Source: Strix aluco
Taxonomy: Eukaryota; Chordata; Aves; Strigiformes; Strigidae
Direction of reading: 5' to 3'
Assembly (NCBI RefSeq): GCF_031877795.1
Contig: NC_133940.1
Coordinates: 12,959,985-13,023,984, forward strand
Length of the DNA stretch: 64,000 nucleotides
This document shows positions 50,846-64,000 of the stretch, in pieces. Under the pieces are notes generated by a model, which searched no databases, was not told where the DNA came from, and worked only from the letters and a program-made list of their open reading frames with translations. Every line of letters begins with the position of its first letter. Positions within the stretch are counted from its first letter, which is position 1. The position numbers and the translations under genes were made by a program.

Positions 50846-51222
50846 GTAGGAGTCCTGGGTAGCGGTATTGTCACTTTTGCTCCGTGCCAGTAGAATTTGT
50901 TACACAGATGTAGGACTGAGTTGGTCTCAGCCAGCAATGAAAGTGAACAATAGCTTAAACACAATTCCAGGCTATACTTTTTAGCCCTACAAGTAATCCT
51001 ACCATACTTTATACTCTGTATCCAGTCTACATGCATTAACCCCTGCAAGAGCTGTCCTTTGAGGGAAGGGGTCACCAAGAGCACTTTTTTTGCCTTATAT
51101 ATACAGTTATTCTTCGCACTGATAGAGCTCTTGGCTTCTGACTTTGCGTTAATGGTAACAGGAACTATTTCTAATGCTGTCTTCCAGTTTGGTTTATCTA
51201 ATACTAAGCTGCTTTCTCTCAG

Positions 51223-51351
51223 GTCCACCAGGTTTACCAGGTACCATTGGACGAAGCATTGTTGTCAAAGGTGACCCTGGTCCGCCGGGACCTCCGGGAC
51301 AGCCTGGGTCGAAAGGGCCACCTGGATTGCCAGGGCCACAGGGCTTGCCAG
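51223..51351 (+). CDS. COL4A5: COL4A5 exon 45 (129 nt, codons ~1357-1399)
   Basis: Phase 1/1. [17 protein letters not shown] carries the interruption SIVVK (human SIIIK), then [13 protein letters not shown] to GLPG. Acceptor CTTTCTCTCAG, donor CAG|GTATGA. Confidence 0.96.
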
Positions 51352-51625
51352 GTATGATCCTAGGTGGCCACAGAGAAAATGACTAAGCAGTATAGCTGAC
51401 TGCAGGGTGCAATGCAAGTCACTTGGCATAGGCTGCAGAGACAAGTTACTGAATTCAGCAAGAGGTAATAGATAAATGTAGGATTCCACCATATACATCT
51501 CATTTAATGGTCTCTTCTTGTCTAATGTATCATGAAGAAACAATAGATGAGTCCCAGACAATTTAAAGATTTCTTCAGTGAGATTTCGAGAGCTTTTATT
51601 TCAATTATTCATTTGTCTATTCTAG

Positions 51626-51724
51626 GTCCAATTGGTCTTCCTGGTGACCCAGGGCGAGATGGACTACCTGGTTTTGATGGTCCAGTAGGACGTAAAGGAG
51701 AGAGAGGTCTTCCAGGCCAACCAG
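51626..51724 (+). CDS. COL4A5: COL4A5 exon 46 (99 nt, codons ~1400-1432)
   Basis: Phase 1/1. [16 protein letters not shown] followed by [15 protein letters not shown]; last purely collagenous exon. Acceptor CTATTCTAG, donor CAG|GTATGG. Confidence 0.96.
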
Positions 51725-52569
51725 GTATGGTGTTTATCCTTTGAAGACCCAGTGGAAAAGATGCTCCCTTTTATGAGTGCAGGCTAATACTGGGAAGCGA
51801 GATCTTTGCCTCATGCAAATAATAAAATTATAATTTTAGTATTTTCTTTATGCAAAAATATTACAAACAGCCGAACATACTTTCATTTGCAATATTCTTG
51901 GAACCAACACATCATTGGTCACTGCGTGTTGTCAAGTGCTTTATCTCAAGTTTAATGGCACCCCCTTTGCAGCACAGGTGATGCACAGGAGATAATGATG
52001 ATAGTAAGAAACAGAAGAGAAATTGGTAAACTAATTTTAATTTTGTATGGAAATCATGAATGGGGCAAAAACGGACTTCATAAAGGAAATAATTTCACCA
52101 GGGACAGAGATCAGCTACCATGCAGCTATTGCGTAGAATTACAGTTTGATAAAAGAAATCAGACTAGGCACTGCGACAATTTTCTAAAGATGATGATACG
52201 TATTAAGTAGCTATGTATTGCAACTTGCAAGAAAAAGTATTAGAATTTAAATAGTTAAAACAGTACAAAAATCCATAATGCCTTTTTTCCTTTGAGTAGC
52301 TCTATGAAATGTTAGCATTATTTTAGTGAAAAAAATGTAAATAAGAATGACTGCAGAATAACATAGTCTAAATATTTGTGGGTTTATTTCCTGATAGTTT
52401 TGCTGTTCAAGAACAGATGCCTTTTCTGATACCTTTCTCAGTCACATGACTCATTCTTTCTCTCAGTCAAGGTTGTTCTAGCCTATTTCCACTTTTTGTA
52501 ACCCAAAACTGACTGCAGCTTTTCTATTAATTTTGGTGGGCTTTGCCTCAGGTGTTATCATAGCATGCC

Positions 52570-52672
52570 CTAGAGTGAGACTTGTGTCTGCTTCTGGCTC
52601 TGCCATTTATTTTGTGATCCTGATCAGGATGTTTCAATATTATCTTACTGAGCTGCATACACAGATTAATAC
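52570..52672 (+). mobile_element. Ancient MIR-like SINE relic, forward
   Basis: CTTCTGGCTCTGCCATTTAT, then TTGTGATCCTGATCAGGATG and a TACTGAGCTGCATACACAG block, follows the MIR/CORE order TCTGGCTCTGCCACTTA, TGTGACCTTGGGCAAGT, CTCTGTGCCTCAGTTTCC. Diverged, identified by eye only. Confidence 0.5.
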
Positions 52673-52769
52673 GTTCTGGAATTGGGAAGGTGATTTGGAC
52701 TCATTCCAGTGGCTGTCCTGTCCACTGCAGTTGTTATCTTAGTGCCTCACAGTTCTGAACATGTTTAAC

Positions 52770-52935
52770 TTCACAATACTCCTACAACACAGGGAAGTTG
52801 CACTATTTTACACCTGGCTATGACAGCCTCAGTGATTTAACCAAACTTACATGAAAAAATAATTTGAGGAAGATAGTGTCAGCAGACCCCAGGTCCCCCA
52901 ACTCGCAAGCACATTAATCACAAGACCATGCTACA
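52770..52935 (-). mobile_element. Ancient MIR-like SINE relic, reverse
   Basis: On the plus strand: AACACAGGGAAGTTGCACTA, TTTTACACCTGGC, CAGCCTCAGTGATTTAACCA and CAGACCCCAGGTCCCCCAAC, ending ACAAGACCATGCT. This follows the reverse complement of a tRNA-derived SINE (CATTTTACAGATGGGGAAA, TGAGGCACAGAG, GAACCCAGGTCTCC, CTAGACCATGCTG). It is inverted relative to the copy about 100 nt upstream and ends 80 nt before exon 47. Confidence 0.55.
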
Positions 52936-53015
52936 TTTCAGAGCTACATTAGTCCTAAACAAGCAAGAAATGGTGGTGTTAAATACTCTGTGTCGTGTTT
53001 CTCTTGTGCGAACAG

Positions 53016-53228
53016 GTTCACGAGGAATACAGGGACCTCCTGGTCCTGATGGCTTACAAGGCCCACCCGGCCCTCCTGGAACAGCTTCTGTTGCTCACGG
53101 ATTCCTTATCACCCGGCACAGCCAGACCAGGGATACACCACTATGTCCACAAGGAACATCAAGAATATATGATGGATTCTCTCTTCTATATGTGCAAGGA
53201 AATGAGAGAGCACATGGCCAGGATTTGG
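53016..53228 (+). CDS. COL4A5: COL4A5 exon 47 (213 nt): helix end and NC1 start
   Basis: Phase 1/1. The last Gly-X-Y triplets (GPPGPPG) end near 53080; NC1 then begins with [18 protein letters not shown]. It includes the first NC1 cysteine (LCPQG) and [21 protein letters not shown]1 directs chain selection and trimer registration, then head-to-head hexamer assembly of protomers. Acceptor TGCGAACAG is weak in pyrimidines; donor TGG|GTGAGA. Confidence 0.97.
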
Positions 53229-53524
53229 GTGAGATACTCTCTATGCTCTGGCTTTAAGGGGAAAGAGGTTGTAGCTCCTTCTTCAAATGCTCTGGTTCTC
53301 AGAAGATATGACCGTCTTAGAGCTTTCTTAGATGAGGAGGGGAAATGCATACTAAGATCCACTACCTCCAGAGGTTGCACATTATGATGAAAGAATGTAA
53401 ACCAAAACTGAGAAGTTAAGTTTTTCCCTCATGTGACAGTTTGATAGCACATTCTGTGCACTCATGGGTGGAGAGGAAGAATACACAATTACTGTTCTCA
53501 AAGAATTGCTATAAAAAGCAATGA

Positions 53525-53746
<222 letters not shown>

Positions 53747-54327
53747 TGAGACAAAGCGGGCCATCGGCTCTCCTTTTTTAATATCTGGATAAAGAGCACA
53801 TCTTACCTATGTATTTCCAACATGCTGGTCGGATATTAGGACATGAGTCTGGCATGGTTTGCTCTGGGAAATACTAGGAAAATACCTTGTTTTGAAGTAT
53901 TAATTGTCTTGAAAGGTCTGTCTATGTGCAGCAGTGATAATTAGAGGCTGAAAAGCTGTTAAGAGCTCTCCTCGACTGAGGAAGCTATGTAACCAGCAGT
54001 GCAAGATTGCCATGGACAGGAAAGAGAACATGAGAGCTATTGGCTCTAGAATTAAGGTGTTCACCTGGGGACTTCGAGCTTCCAGTTTTTGTTTCAGGAA
54101 CTGCTTCAGTATTTTAGCCAATGGTTGCTAGTGGAAATACAGGCAGATTTTGCACTCTAAAATACCGTCTTATTGCTGTTACAAAATATGTGAGAAGTAG
54201 CAGTCTAGGTTACTAGGACAGCCTCTCACAGGCCAGTTTTTCTGCCTTTCTCTGTGTAAGAATTCTTAATAAAACATACTCATATTTTAATATCACATGC
54301 TTCTCCTGCTATTTCCCCTGTGTCCAG

Positions 54328-54442
54328 ATGTGTTGTGTGTGAAGCTCCTGCTATGGTGATAGCTGTCCACAGTCAGACTATTCAGATTCCTTCGTGTCCT
54401 CCAGGCTGGGACTCCCTTTGGATTGGTTACTCTTTCATGATG
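54328..54442 (+). CDS. COL4A5: COL4A5 exon 49 (115 nt): NC1 middle
   Basis: Phase 2 to 0. [18 protein letters not shown], then [19 protein letters not shown]. It contributes three cysteines and joins the first and second C4-type subdomains. Acceptor CCTGTGTCCAG, donor ATG|GTAAGA. Confidence 0.97.
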
Positions 54443-54709
54443 GTAAGAACTGCCTCCTGCTCCAGAAGTGGCTCGTACCCACTTGTGTCCTCACCTAGCT
54501 GCTTTTTAGGAGTTTGTTAAAAACTACAGTGGTTGTCACTCAAAAGCCTTTACCTTCAATTACTAACCATGGTAGCCAAGACTAACAGTGATTTTTTTCC
54601 AGTACACAGACCCCAGCGTAACTGATATTTATGGAGGTGTCTGACGCTGCATTATCTCAACCAAGAATGAACAGTGGCTCTTTTAGTAATTGAATGCTGT
54701 GCTATTTAA

Positions 54710-56591
<1,882 letters not shown>

Positions 56592-57593
56592 CATCTTGGA
56601 GAATGTTTTATAAAACAGTTGAAAATTCCTAAGATGCACTGTCTTCCAGCTGCAACAATGGTGCTACTGTGCAGAAAGAAAAGAAAAAACAAATCCAAAC
56701 TGTTTTAACCAAGCAAATTCAAGTGTACCTCACTCATGTGCCAAACTAAGGGTTGTTCGGTACATATTTGACAACAGGACTAAGATGAAAGAACTGACCT
56801 CTTGGAAACAGAAAAGAACACCTGAGGTTCACAAAGGATCAGAAGATGAAAGTTTTCATTTCTCTCCCTGTACCAAAATGGCACCTTTTTGATCAACCAA
56901 GAGAATAAAGAAAAACATGACGCACTGAGTATGTTTAAAATAACAAGACTGCAGTTTTGAAAAACATTTTTCATGGTGCTACTAACCCTACTGTATCCCA
57001 GGTTTTTAATATGAAATTTTAAGCTTATTTCTCTTTGTAAGTAATGAAATGTGTATATTGTGTAAACACCTTTTTAGTTGAAACTTTCAGTCATTTAGAA
57101 ACAAACCAGACTGATATAAAAATGCTTATGTCTAAAATTAAAAGATATGGCAGTATTTTATTATGAAACTTGTGGTACAGAGAGAATTTACCCCTCTTAT
57201 GCCAACTTCTTCATTTAATATTTCATTTCCTTCCTCAGTTGCCAACCTGATATATCTGGGGAATGCACAATTACTCTGAAGTCATTTTGATCAGGGTTTT
57301 AAATGTTGTACACCCTGCTATCAGTGGTTTTATTTGTGCTTACAAATCCCAATTCACTTGAAAAGGTTGTTTTATCTTGTGAAAATATGTGAAATTATTA
57401 GCCATATTCTATATCCTTCTTTCCTGAATTAAAGTCACAGTCACATTTTAGTAATCAGTTTGGTTTAACAAAACCTGTTCCTTGGGAATATCCAGTTACC
57501 AAAGCATTTAAGATTATCCTTACATGAAACCTCTACTCTGAAGTGGTGTCATGCATTTTATCCAAAATAGTGTACATGCTAAGAAACCTTGTG

Positions 57594-57604
57594 AATAAAA
57601 TAAA
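57594..57604 (+). terminator. COL4A5: Overlapping AATAAA poly(A) signals (proximal)
   Basis: AATAAAATAAA contains two overlapping canonical hexamers about 1.0 kb after the stop codon, followed by a GCTGGTGG stretch that could act as a GU-rich element. Confidence 0.5.
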
Positions 57605-58373
57605 GCATAAGCTGGTGGAAACTTTCCTATTTACAAATTAATCTTATGTGAATTTATACACATCCACAATGTATTTACAGTATACAGCAACTCTTGTGTA
57701 TGTCTAGTTCACATAAGGCCTTGAAAGATGGTGCATGCAGTCTTTCTGATGTCATTTTGTAACAAAAGACTCCTACTGTGTATGTCTTGGAGTGTCACGA
57801 CTTGTGCAATAGCTGAAAAGTGATCGCTTTTTGTATGCATGACTGTTCAGCTTCTATGGTCAGTGCTGTTTCATTTACCCTTCTGTATAAACAGAGCTCC
57901 CTGACAAAGCAAGACTATTTTTCAAGTGATGCTACTTTAATATTTTCGTTGTATATCGCCACCTCAACTATCAATACAACTTAACTTGTGAATTAACATA
58001 CCGCTTTATACAGGTGAAGTGTATTTGTTTATTGACTACTGTTAAGTAATTTATCTGCTAATGGCTATTCATTCTTACCTTTCAGTTATTGTAAACACGG
58101 AGCATCAGAAATCTCCTTGTTTTATGCACATCTGACAAAAGACATAGGACTGGTGACTGACCAGGTGCCAGTGATTTGTACAATGAGATTGGTGCTGATT
58201 TCAAAAGCTTTCAACTAAGTATGAAACTGAAGTTCTTTAGTTTAAAGTGCAAAATATTAATAGCTTTGTCTTTTTTTCCAATTAGCTGCAGTTATATATG
58301 TTGGTAGAGAGTGGGCAACTCAGCAATGTGCATCCTTCAACTCATTTTATTTTGGTTTGCTGATGCATATAGA

Positions 58374-58432
58374 AATAAACTGAACCTGCTGCTACCTCCA
58401 AGTCAAGAACTTTTTACCAAAGCTGAAATAAA
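58374..58432 (+). terminator. COL4A5: Distal poly(A) signal pair
   Basis: AATAAA at 58374-58379 and again at 58427-58432, the latter followed by AGTAAGTCTCTTCTT. A plausible distal cleavage region; usage unknown. Confidence 0.4.
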
Positions 58433-58974
58433 ATAGTAAGTCTCTTCTTATAAACACAAGCCCTTATCTCACTGCTGGCTCCTCAGAAGCCTAAAATGGA
58501 CATAGCAGCCTTTCCCTAGCCCCAAAAAGCAGAAGAATGGATGCTAAGGTCAAGGAGTTCCCAAAGGAAAGAGCTCTCCCAGCCTTCCCTACCAAGCCCT
58601 GTCGTGTGCTCACCACCAAGTGTTCATATATGGGGACCTAGGAAAGGGCAGAACATGTTTGTTCCAGTAGTGTATAACCAGTGCTTCTTTCTAAGATTTG
58701 GCCTTCTCTCGCAGCATGTAAAACAAAGCCCACTGAAGTGTTAAGACAGGAGATAACATTCCAGTCTAAGGTATATAGCACCCAGAACAGCTAGTCTTGT
58801 GGCAGCGTTAAGTCCCAAACCTGTGAAGGACCACAGAAAATGAAAATATGTGAAATAGCTACACTTCTGATAGATTTGTTCTCTGTTCTGTTCCTGCAGC
58901 TCTCACCCTGACCTGGAGAACTAATCAGCTTCAGGCTGAGATTTCCAAATGGGCTAATTTTTATTAAGAGAAAG

Positions 58975-59245
58975 GAAGTCTAGAGAGGAAAGAGCATCTT
59001 TTAACTGAGACCTGCAGCAGAGATTCAAGAGATGTTGTTTTAATTCCCACCACACATTCTGTGCCTTAGAGCAGGTAAATCACTTGACCTGTGTTGGATC
59101 AGAGTTACTGATCTACAAAAGAAAGCATGGTTATTATTTTCTCCTACTTCTTGACTACTTAGACTGTAAGCTCTTTGGGGCAGAGACATTGAGGGGGCTC
59201 AAATGTTGGTTGGGGCCTCTAGGTGCTATCCATCAGTATATAAAT
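58975..59245 (+). mobile_element. Ancient amniote SINE relic (MIR-like, near full length)
   Basis: In order: a head-like TCTAGAGAGGAAAGAGCA and TTTTAATTCCCACC; GCAGGTAAATCACTTGACCT (CORE: GGGCAAGTCACTTGACCT); then the tail AGACTGTAAGCTCTTTGGGG followed by TTGGGGCCTCTAGGTGCTAT. The last two motifs are close to the old amniote SINE tail as I remember it. This is the best preserved copy in the window. Confidence 0.65.
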
Positions 59246-61728
59246 ATTAAACTACAGGTAAAAGCTTGTGTTTACAGATTTATTATTGAAGTCGTAAAAA
59301 ACTGTTTTGAACATTAGAGCCTTAAAGTAGTCTTCAACATAGCCTAAACATGATCCAGCTCAGAACACCACTTCTTCATTGACAACTAAGGTTCTTTTTC
59401 CTGAAGGCTGATTTGTTTTTAACTAAAGCTTTTATTCTCTTAACTAATCATGTAAAGTTATCCATTTCAGTTAATCTTGAGCAGGAACCTGGAAGATAAC
59501 TCAATTGTATTTTAAGTTATAGAAGGTCAAGTTGCACGCTTCAGCCACTCGAGGGCACCATATAGCTTTGGAAGAAAGCTAGAACAGCAACATGCCTGAG
59601 CTCCTGGAAGTGCCAGCACATAGCAACGACTTTAAAAAAAGCTTACTGGAAGGGGAGTGCATTACCTTTCTTTGCTCACTACCCAGTTCTTGTTCTTGAA
59701 AGCTTGCTGCAGGTGGTGTACTGTCAATTGCAACTGGGCTGAGTAGTGAAAAAATGCAACTTTCTAAAGGAATGCTAGTCTGCAAGTCCTAAAACCCAGC
59801 AAGCTTCTGAGTAACTTGGATTTACACTGTTCTAGTATTAGTGAACGTTGTTCTTTAAGACAGGCTTTTCAGTACCTTCACTCTAGTAAGTCCTATTATA
59901 ATCCTTGACTAAAAAGAAAAGCTTCTTCAACCTCAAATTCATTCATAAGGTGGGATTTAAACTTCTGCAACAATTCTGTGATCAAAGTACAATCTATAAA
60001 CCAAAGTGGGCGCATAGGGCCATGCAGCAACATTTCTGTACCATGAACTACATGCCAGCTCTGTGCTTCAGAAGCGTGCAGTGTTTTGTCCTCTATTGTA
60101 AGGGTCAGCCCCCTCTATAGTGGGGGGGTATCAAAAGATGAAGTACCTATTCTAAAAAGTATTTTTAGAATTTGAAAAAGTGCTACATTGATATGCTAGA
60201 GTTCTAAAATGTCATCTTCTGCAATTGTTTTCTATATGCTTTGATTAAGTCGAAGCTTAAGTATTTTGTAGTCAGTATGCTGCCTGAACCTTACAGAAGT
60301 GCCATCCTAGAGATACCCGAGGGAAGGTCATTTTGCCAGATTTAGGACTGTATTGCTGTGAGCAGCATGACATGGTTTTAACAGGTCCTTCCCAGAGAAG
60401 TTATGCTTTAGACAATCCAGCACTGTTGCTGGACACATAATACTTCTGCTGCTATGACTACTTCTACTAGAAGCACAAGCTGAAAATTGCAAGATAGCCC
60501 AGAATAATTTAGTCTTTCCAGGGTATTTTATTGACAAAAAGCAGGACACGATTGCCAATGAAAGACAGGAGCAGTGATTAGCTCAGGGGAGTACTAACAG
60601 TGTTCTACATTTAAAATGTAGGCTATGTATCTAGAACTATTAGCTTTTGAAAGATTAACTCACTCAACCCTTTGTAGCAGACAGGTGACTACTGCCCAAG
60701 AACAGCCTCAGCTGGCAGCAAGATGAAGAGTAACTAGTTAGTAAAGCAGACAAACTGCTGTCTTGAGTAAAGGTACTCACTGCAGCCCCTGGGTGGAGCA
60801 CAGAATGGTGGCTGAGGCTACTGTGCCAACAAACAGCTTCAGTGCCCACTGAGCTACATTTCCTGGCAGTCAGTCTCCTATAAACCATAACACTTGTTTA
60901 AAAAGTTTTAAATTAACTCAGTAACTCAGAAGAAAATCCAAGAAAATTAGCTTGGTGTGGTATTTTTTAAACAAAAGAAGGGTGGGGTTCTTAACTCCCA
61001 GGTCTATACAGCTCCTGCTCTCCCCCCCAAGACATGTTGCTTCACAACCCTTCATGGAAAAGTGAGGGCAGAAATTTTATAGTTGAGGGAACGCTACTGC
61101 TATAGCCAAAAGAGGATGCAGGAATGAAAAATATGCAATACAAATTGTATTGTTACCCAGTAACTGAAAAGGTCTTTGCCTGCTATGAACCTCTCATTCC
61201 CAGTTATTTGATTATTTCCAGTACCATATTGCTCAGCGAGATGCAAGGCCCATTAGAACTGGTCAATGTACTTCAAAACAAAGACTTTTAATACATATTC
61301 TAGTGACTGTCTTCAAATTCAGATAGGAAGTCTAACTTGTCTTCTGGTTTTAATTGAGGGCTTTCACCATGCTTCAGAAGCAAGAGAGTTCTGTCAGTGA
61401 TTCACCCAAAGGGGTTTGAAAAATTAGTGCAAAACTATGTCCTCCACCCCACCCCCCCAAAAAACAACCCCTCAAGCAGTTAGCCCATTTCAGATCCAAT
61501 GAGACATTCACTCAAAGGTCTCTTAAAGCAGTTCTTGTGAGACGGTTGCAACAGTCTTGACAGTGTTTGGATAATTTTCCCTGTTCGTTTACTGCTGGTA
61601 GGGCTGTTTCTGCCATGTATGAGCAGCACTGTTTTCCTTTTCTTCCCAATACAGGCTACATGCTATAAGATGAGGCCCTAAGTAAGGGGCTGGTGTATCC
61701 GAGAACCCTATTCTTACAGCAAACCTGA

Positions 61729-61750
61729 TTTTTTTTTTTTTTTTTTTTTT
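61729..61750 (+). repeat. Poly(T) tract of 22 T
   Basis: Uninterrupted T22 followed by ACAGGGAG. It could be the poly(A) tail of a minus-strand retroposed copy or plain slippage; I see no recognisable parent sequence to the right of it. Confidence 0.85.
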
Positions 61751-64000
61751 ACAGGGAGTTGTTTTAATGCACTATTCAGAGTAACAGTGTAAGAATTAAA
61801 TCAGAAAGAGAAATCTAATCCAAGACATTTCACAGTAATCACCCACATTTATAGATCATATATGCTCACACCTATAGATAAAAACTCTTTCTGTACAGAA
61901 TTATTGACATATCCTTCATGTCCATGGGGAATTTGAACAGGCTCTATATTTTGTTGATATTTTGCAACTTCAGTTGTTTTTACCAGTGGGTACATTACCT
62001 GAAATTATGAGAGAACTATATGGGTTTTGGTTTTACATACCAAGACCTTACTTAACACATATCAAAGCAAAGTATTACTACAAAACTTACAACAGCAAGC
62101 CATACTTGTTCCCTTCTACCCTGAACTCTGAAGACCTATTTGATACTACACTGTTAAAAATTCCTTCCAGGACTAGTACTCTTTGACCATGAAACTTCCC
62201 TACCCAGTCATGGACAAAGTTAGGAAAAAAAATTGCCACAGTCTTCTACATTTAAAGCAGAAAAATAAAGTATCAGACACTGATTGTTGGGGTTTTTTTT
62301 TTTCCACACAAAACCTCACTTGTTTACCAGCACTATGAATCTATGCCAAAGAAAACTACTGAGTATTTTGCTGCATGTCACCTTCTACACTAAGTGGCAG
62401 AGAAAATTGGACAAACTGGGAATCACTCCCCTGAAATACACTAAAAGCTTCTCCAAATCTTCAGGGACATAGGGTGACAAAGCCACTTGAAGAAGAAAGA
62501 AGCCACAGCAGAAGGAAATGAACTTCTGACAGAAAAAACCAAAAGTTTGTTTAAAAATAAAACCCAGACACGGAGCTACATGAACACGTATTTACTGCAA
62601 GTAGCTCTATGGAAAGCCAAGTCAGATAAATATAAACACTATACAGAGCTTCAAGCCAGTCTCCCAAAACCGCAAACGCAATGTGTTTTACAAAGAAAAC
62701 AACATAACAATATTTACAATGGAAGACAAAGCCAGATCAATCAGCTCGACTTTAAAACAGATCTGTGAAGCAGAAATAGCAAATATAATGAACAGTTTCA
62801 ACCATATATGTTTTAGTTTGTACAGACAATAACTGTCCAATATCAAATTAAATTTACAGGACAAACATTGTTCTATCATTGGTATTTTTGTACTATACAG
62901 CAGCATAAACGGGTAGCTGGAAGGTAGTATATATAGTGATATGTTTTACATCATCTGAAAATGTTCTTCCAGCACAATACTGAATAAATTAGTTGCTGTA
63001 AACTAAGAGATTCAAAAAGATTGCATATTTATTATGCCGTACCTATTAGTATTTGTACCACTATACTTGAGGTTACCCATTTACTTATTTATTCAGCATT
63101 TATTAAATCAGTGCTGTATATTGTACAATGGCAGCCTCAGGGATCTAATATGAAATAAGTATGTAACAAATTTCTTCAAAACAACCTTTTCCTTTCACAT
63201 TAAATGTTTAGAACTATCTTCATCCAAATTTTGATTTCTTAGAAAAGATGTAAAGCTTTATAAAAAGCTGTCTACATATTGCATTATCAATTTACGAGAC
63301 CAAACAAAAGCTATATGGCAAGACAGTATCATGGTCTGTAAGAGTGGTCGTATTTTTAATTAGTGTATGTTTAGCAGCAACAAGTAACTGTACCAACTTG
63401 AACTTCTCTTCCAGAATCAAAAACAGGTCTGTGCTTTTAAACCCTGTAGCAACAGTTTTTCCTGTCACTAGACACTGCGTAAACTGATTGGTACCATGTT
63501 TAAAAAAAAAAAGTCTTCATATTTTAGTGACATGTACATCTTAGTACTACTCAAAAATAGATTTGGGTACACATCACCGAACAATCAAAGTTGACAGTGT
63601 CTAATTTGTTATACAAACTGTACTAGCAATTTAAAGGTTGTATGTTAGAGGTGAGGCAGCCTGACGAATCAGTTGTACAATATACAATGTAGAGGATTAC
63701 CAGCTGTGTGGTGCAGTACAGCATGAGGATTTGTGTACCACTTCTAAACCCTTTATCAGTCGTCAGTGCCTTTTATTATACATTGCATGTACCAACGACT
63801 AGTGTCATGCTCTTTAAGTTCATAGCAATGTTAAAAACCTAAACTCATTTCAACCAAAAAAAAATTCAGTACAAGAGTGAAGCACTTAAATTGTAGAAAA
63901 ATCAGGGCTTATTGTGTCATTATGTCAAATAGTCATTGTTCACATTTCTGTAAGTGGGATAAAGACAATTCATGAGCCAACATTTTACTTTTTTCTCCAT

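Larger units (their letters stand above)
56592..58450 (+). other. COL4A5: COL4A5 3' UTR (extent inferred)
   Basis: Begins right after TAA. AATAAA hexamers occur at 56904, as an overlapping pair at 57594 and 57599, at 58374 and at 58427. The overlapping pair would give a UTR of about 1.0 kb, the 58.4-kb signals about 1.85 kb; human UTR length (about 1.3 kb as I remember) does not decide. The ends are not visible from sequence alone. Confidence 0.6.
58451..64000. other. Downstream non-coding region, no gene recognised
   Basis: Both strands lack any open frame resembling a known protein; the longest are under 95 codons with no motif. It contains a SINE relic (58975-59245) and a poly(T) tract (61729-61750). 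From about 62.5 kb the sequence is very AT-rich with several TTTATT (reverse AATAAA) and TGTAAATA-type motifs on the minus strand, compatible with, but not proof of, the 3' UTR of a convergent gene. In mammals IRS4 lies tail-to-tail with COL4A5. Confidence 0.55.

Overview
This is a vertebrate, almost certainly avian, nuclear genomic window on the plus strand of one large intron-rich gene. The bird call rests on a CR1 LINE 3' fragment at 27231-27790, several old amniote MIR-like SINE relics, AT-rich introns and short intron lengths. There is no bacterial, viral or organellar content. Almost all short open reading frames in the window are intron read-through or antisense shadows of Gly-X-Y exons.

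The gene is COL4A5, the alpha-5 chain of basement-membrane collagen IV. I read 49 constitutive exons from 8763 to the stop codon at 56589-56591, every one with AG/GT borders and a consistent phase. Their coding length is 4917 nt, i.e. 1638 codons plus stop (exon numbers below are human-equivalent, 3 to 51). If exons 1-2 supply 47 codons as in human, the chain would be 1685 residues, the length known for human COL4A5. Exons 3-46 and the start of exon 47 encode the interrupted Gly-X-Y triple helix. Exons 47-51 encode the C-terminal NC1 domain with all 12 cysteines. The C-terminus ([13 protein letters not shown], then [12 protein letters not shown]) is the alpha-5 rather than the alpha-1 or alpha-3 version. 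Exons 1-2, and the COL4A6 gene that lies head-to-head in other amniotes, must lie to the left of the window.

Layout: 1-8762 is the end of intron 2. 8763-20965 holds exons 3-18, all separated by phase-0 introns. 21433-43427 holds exons 19-41, mostly phase-1 introns that split Gly codons. 43428-49994 is a 6.6-kb intron containing two 9-nt alternative micro-exons (41A/41B) and a CpG-containing, possibly regulatory block. 49995-51724 holds exons 42-46, and 53016-56591 the NC1 exons. The 3' UTR starts at 56592 with candidate poly(A) signals near 57.6 and 58.4 kb. 58.5-64 kb is non-coding sequence without a recognisable gene; by mammalian synteny an oppositely oriented gene (IRS4) would be expected beyond or at the right edge.

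The most interesting signal is the pair of 9-nt exons in intron 41. Both are framed by AG/GT, both add one Gly-X-Y triplet, and both sit in near-identical intronic flanks, showing that they arose by duplication together with candidate splicing-control sequence. A weaker third 9-nt candidate lies in intron 30, a duplicated donor site follows exon 43, and an inverted pair of ancient SINE relics lies just before the first NC1 exon.
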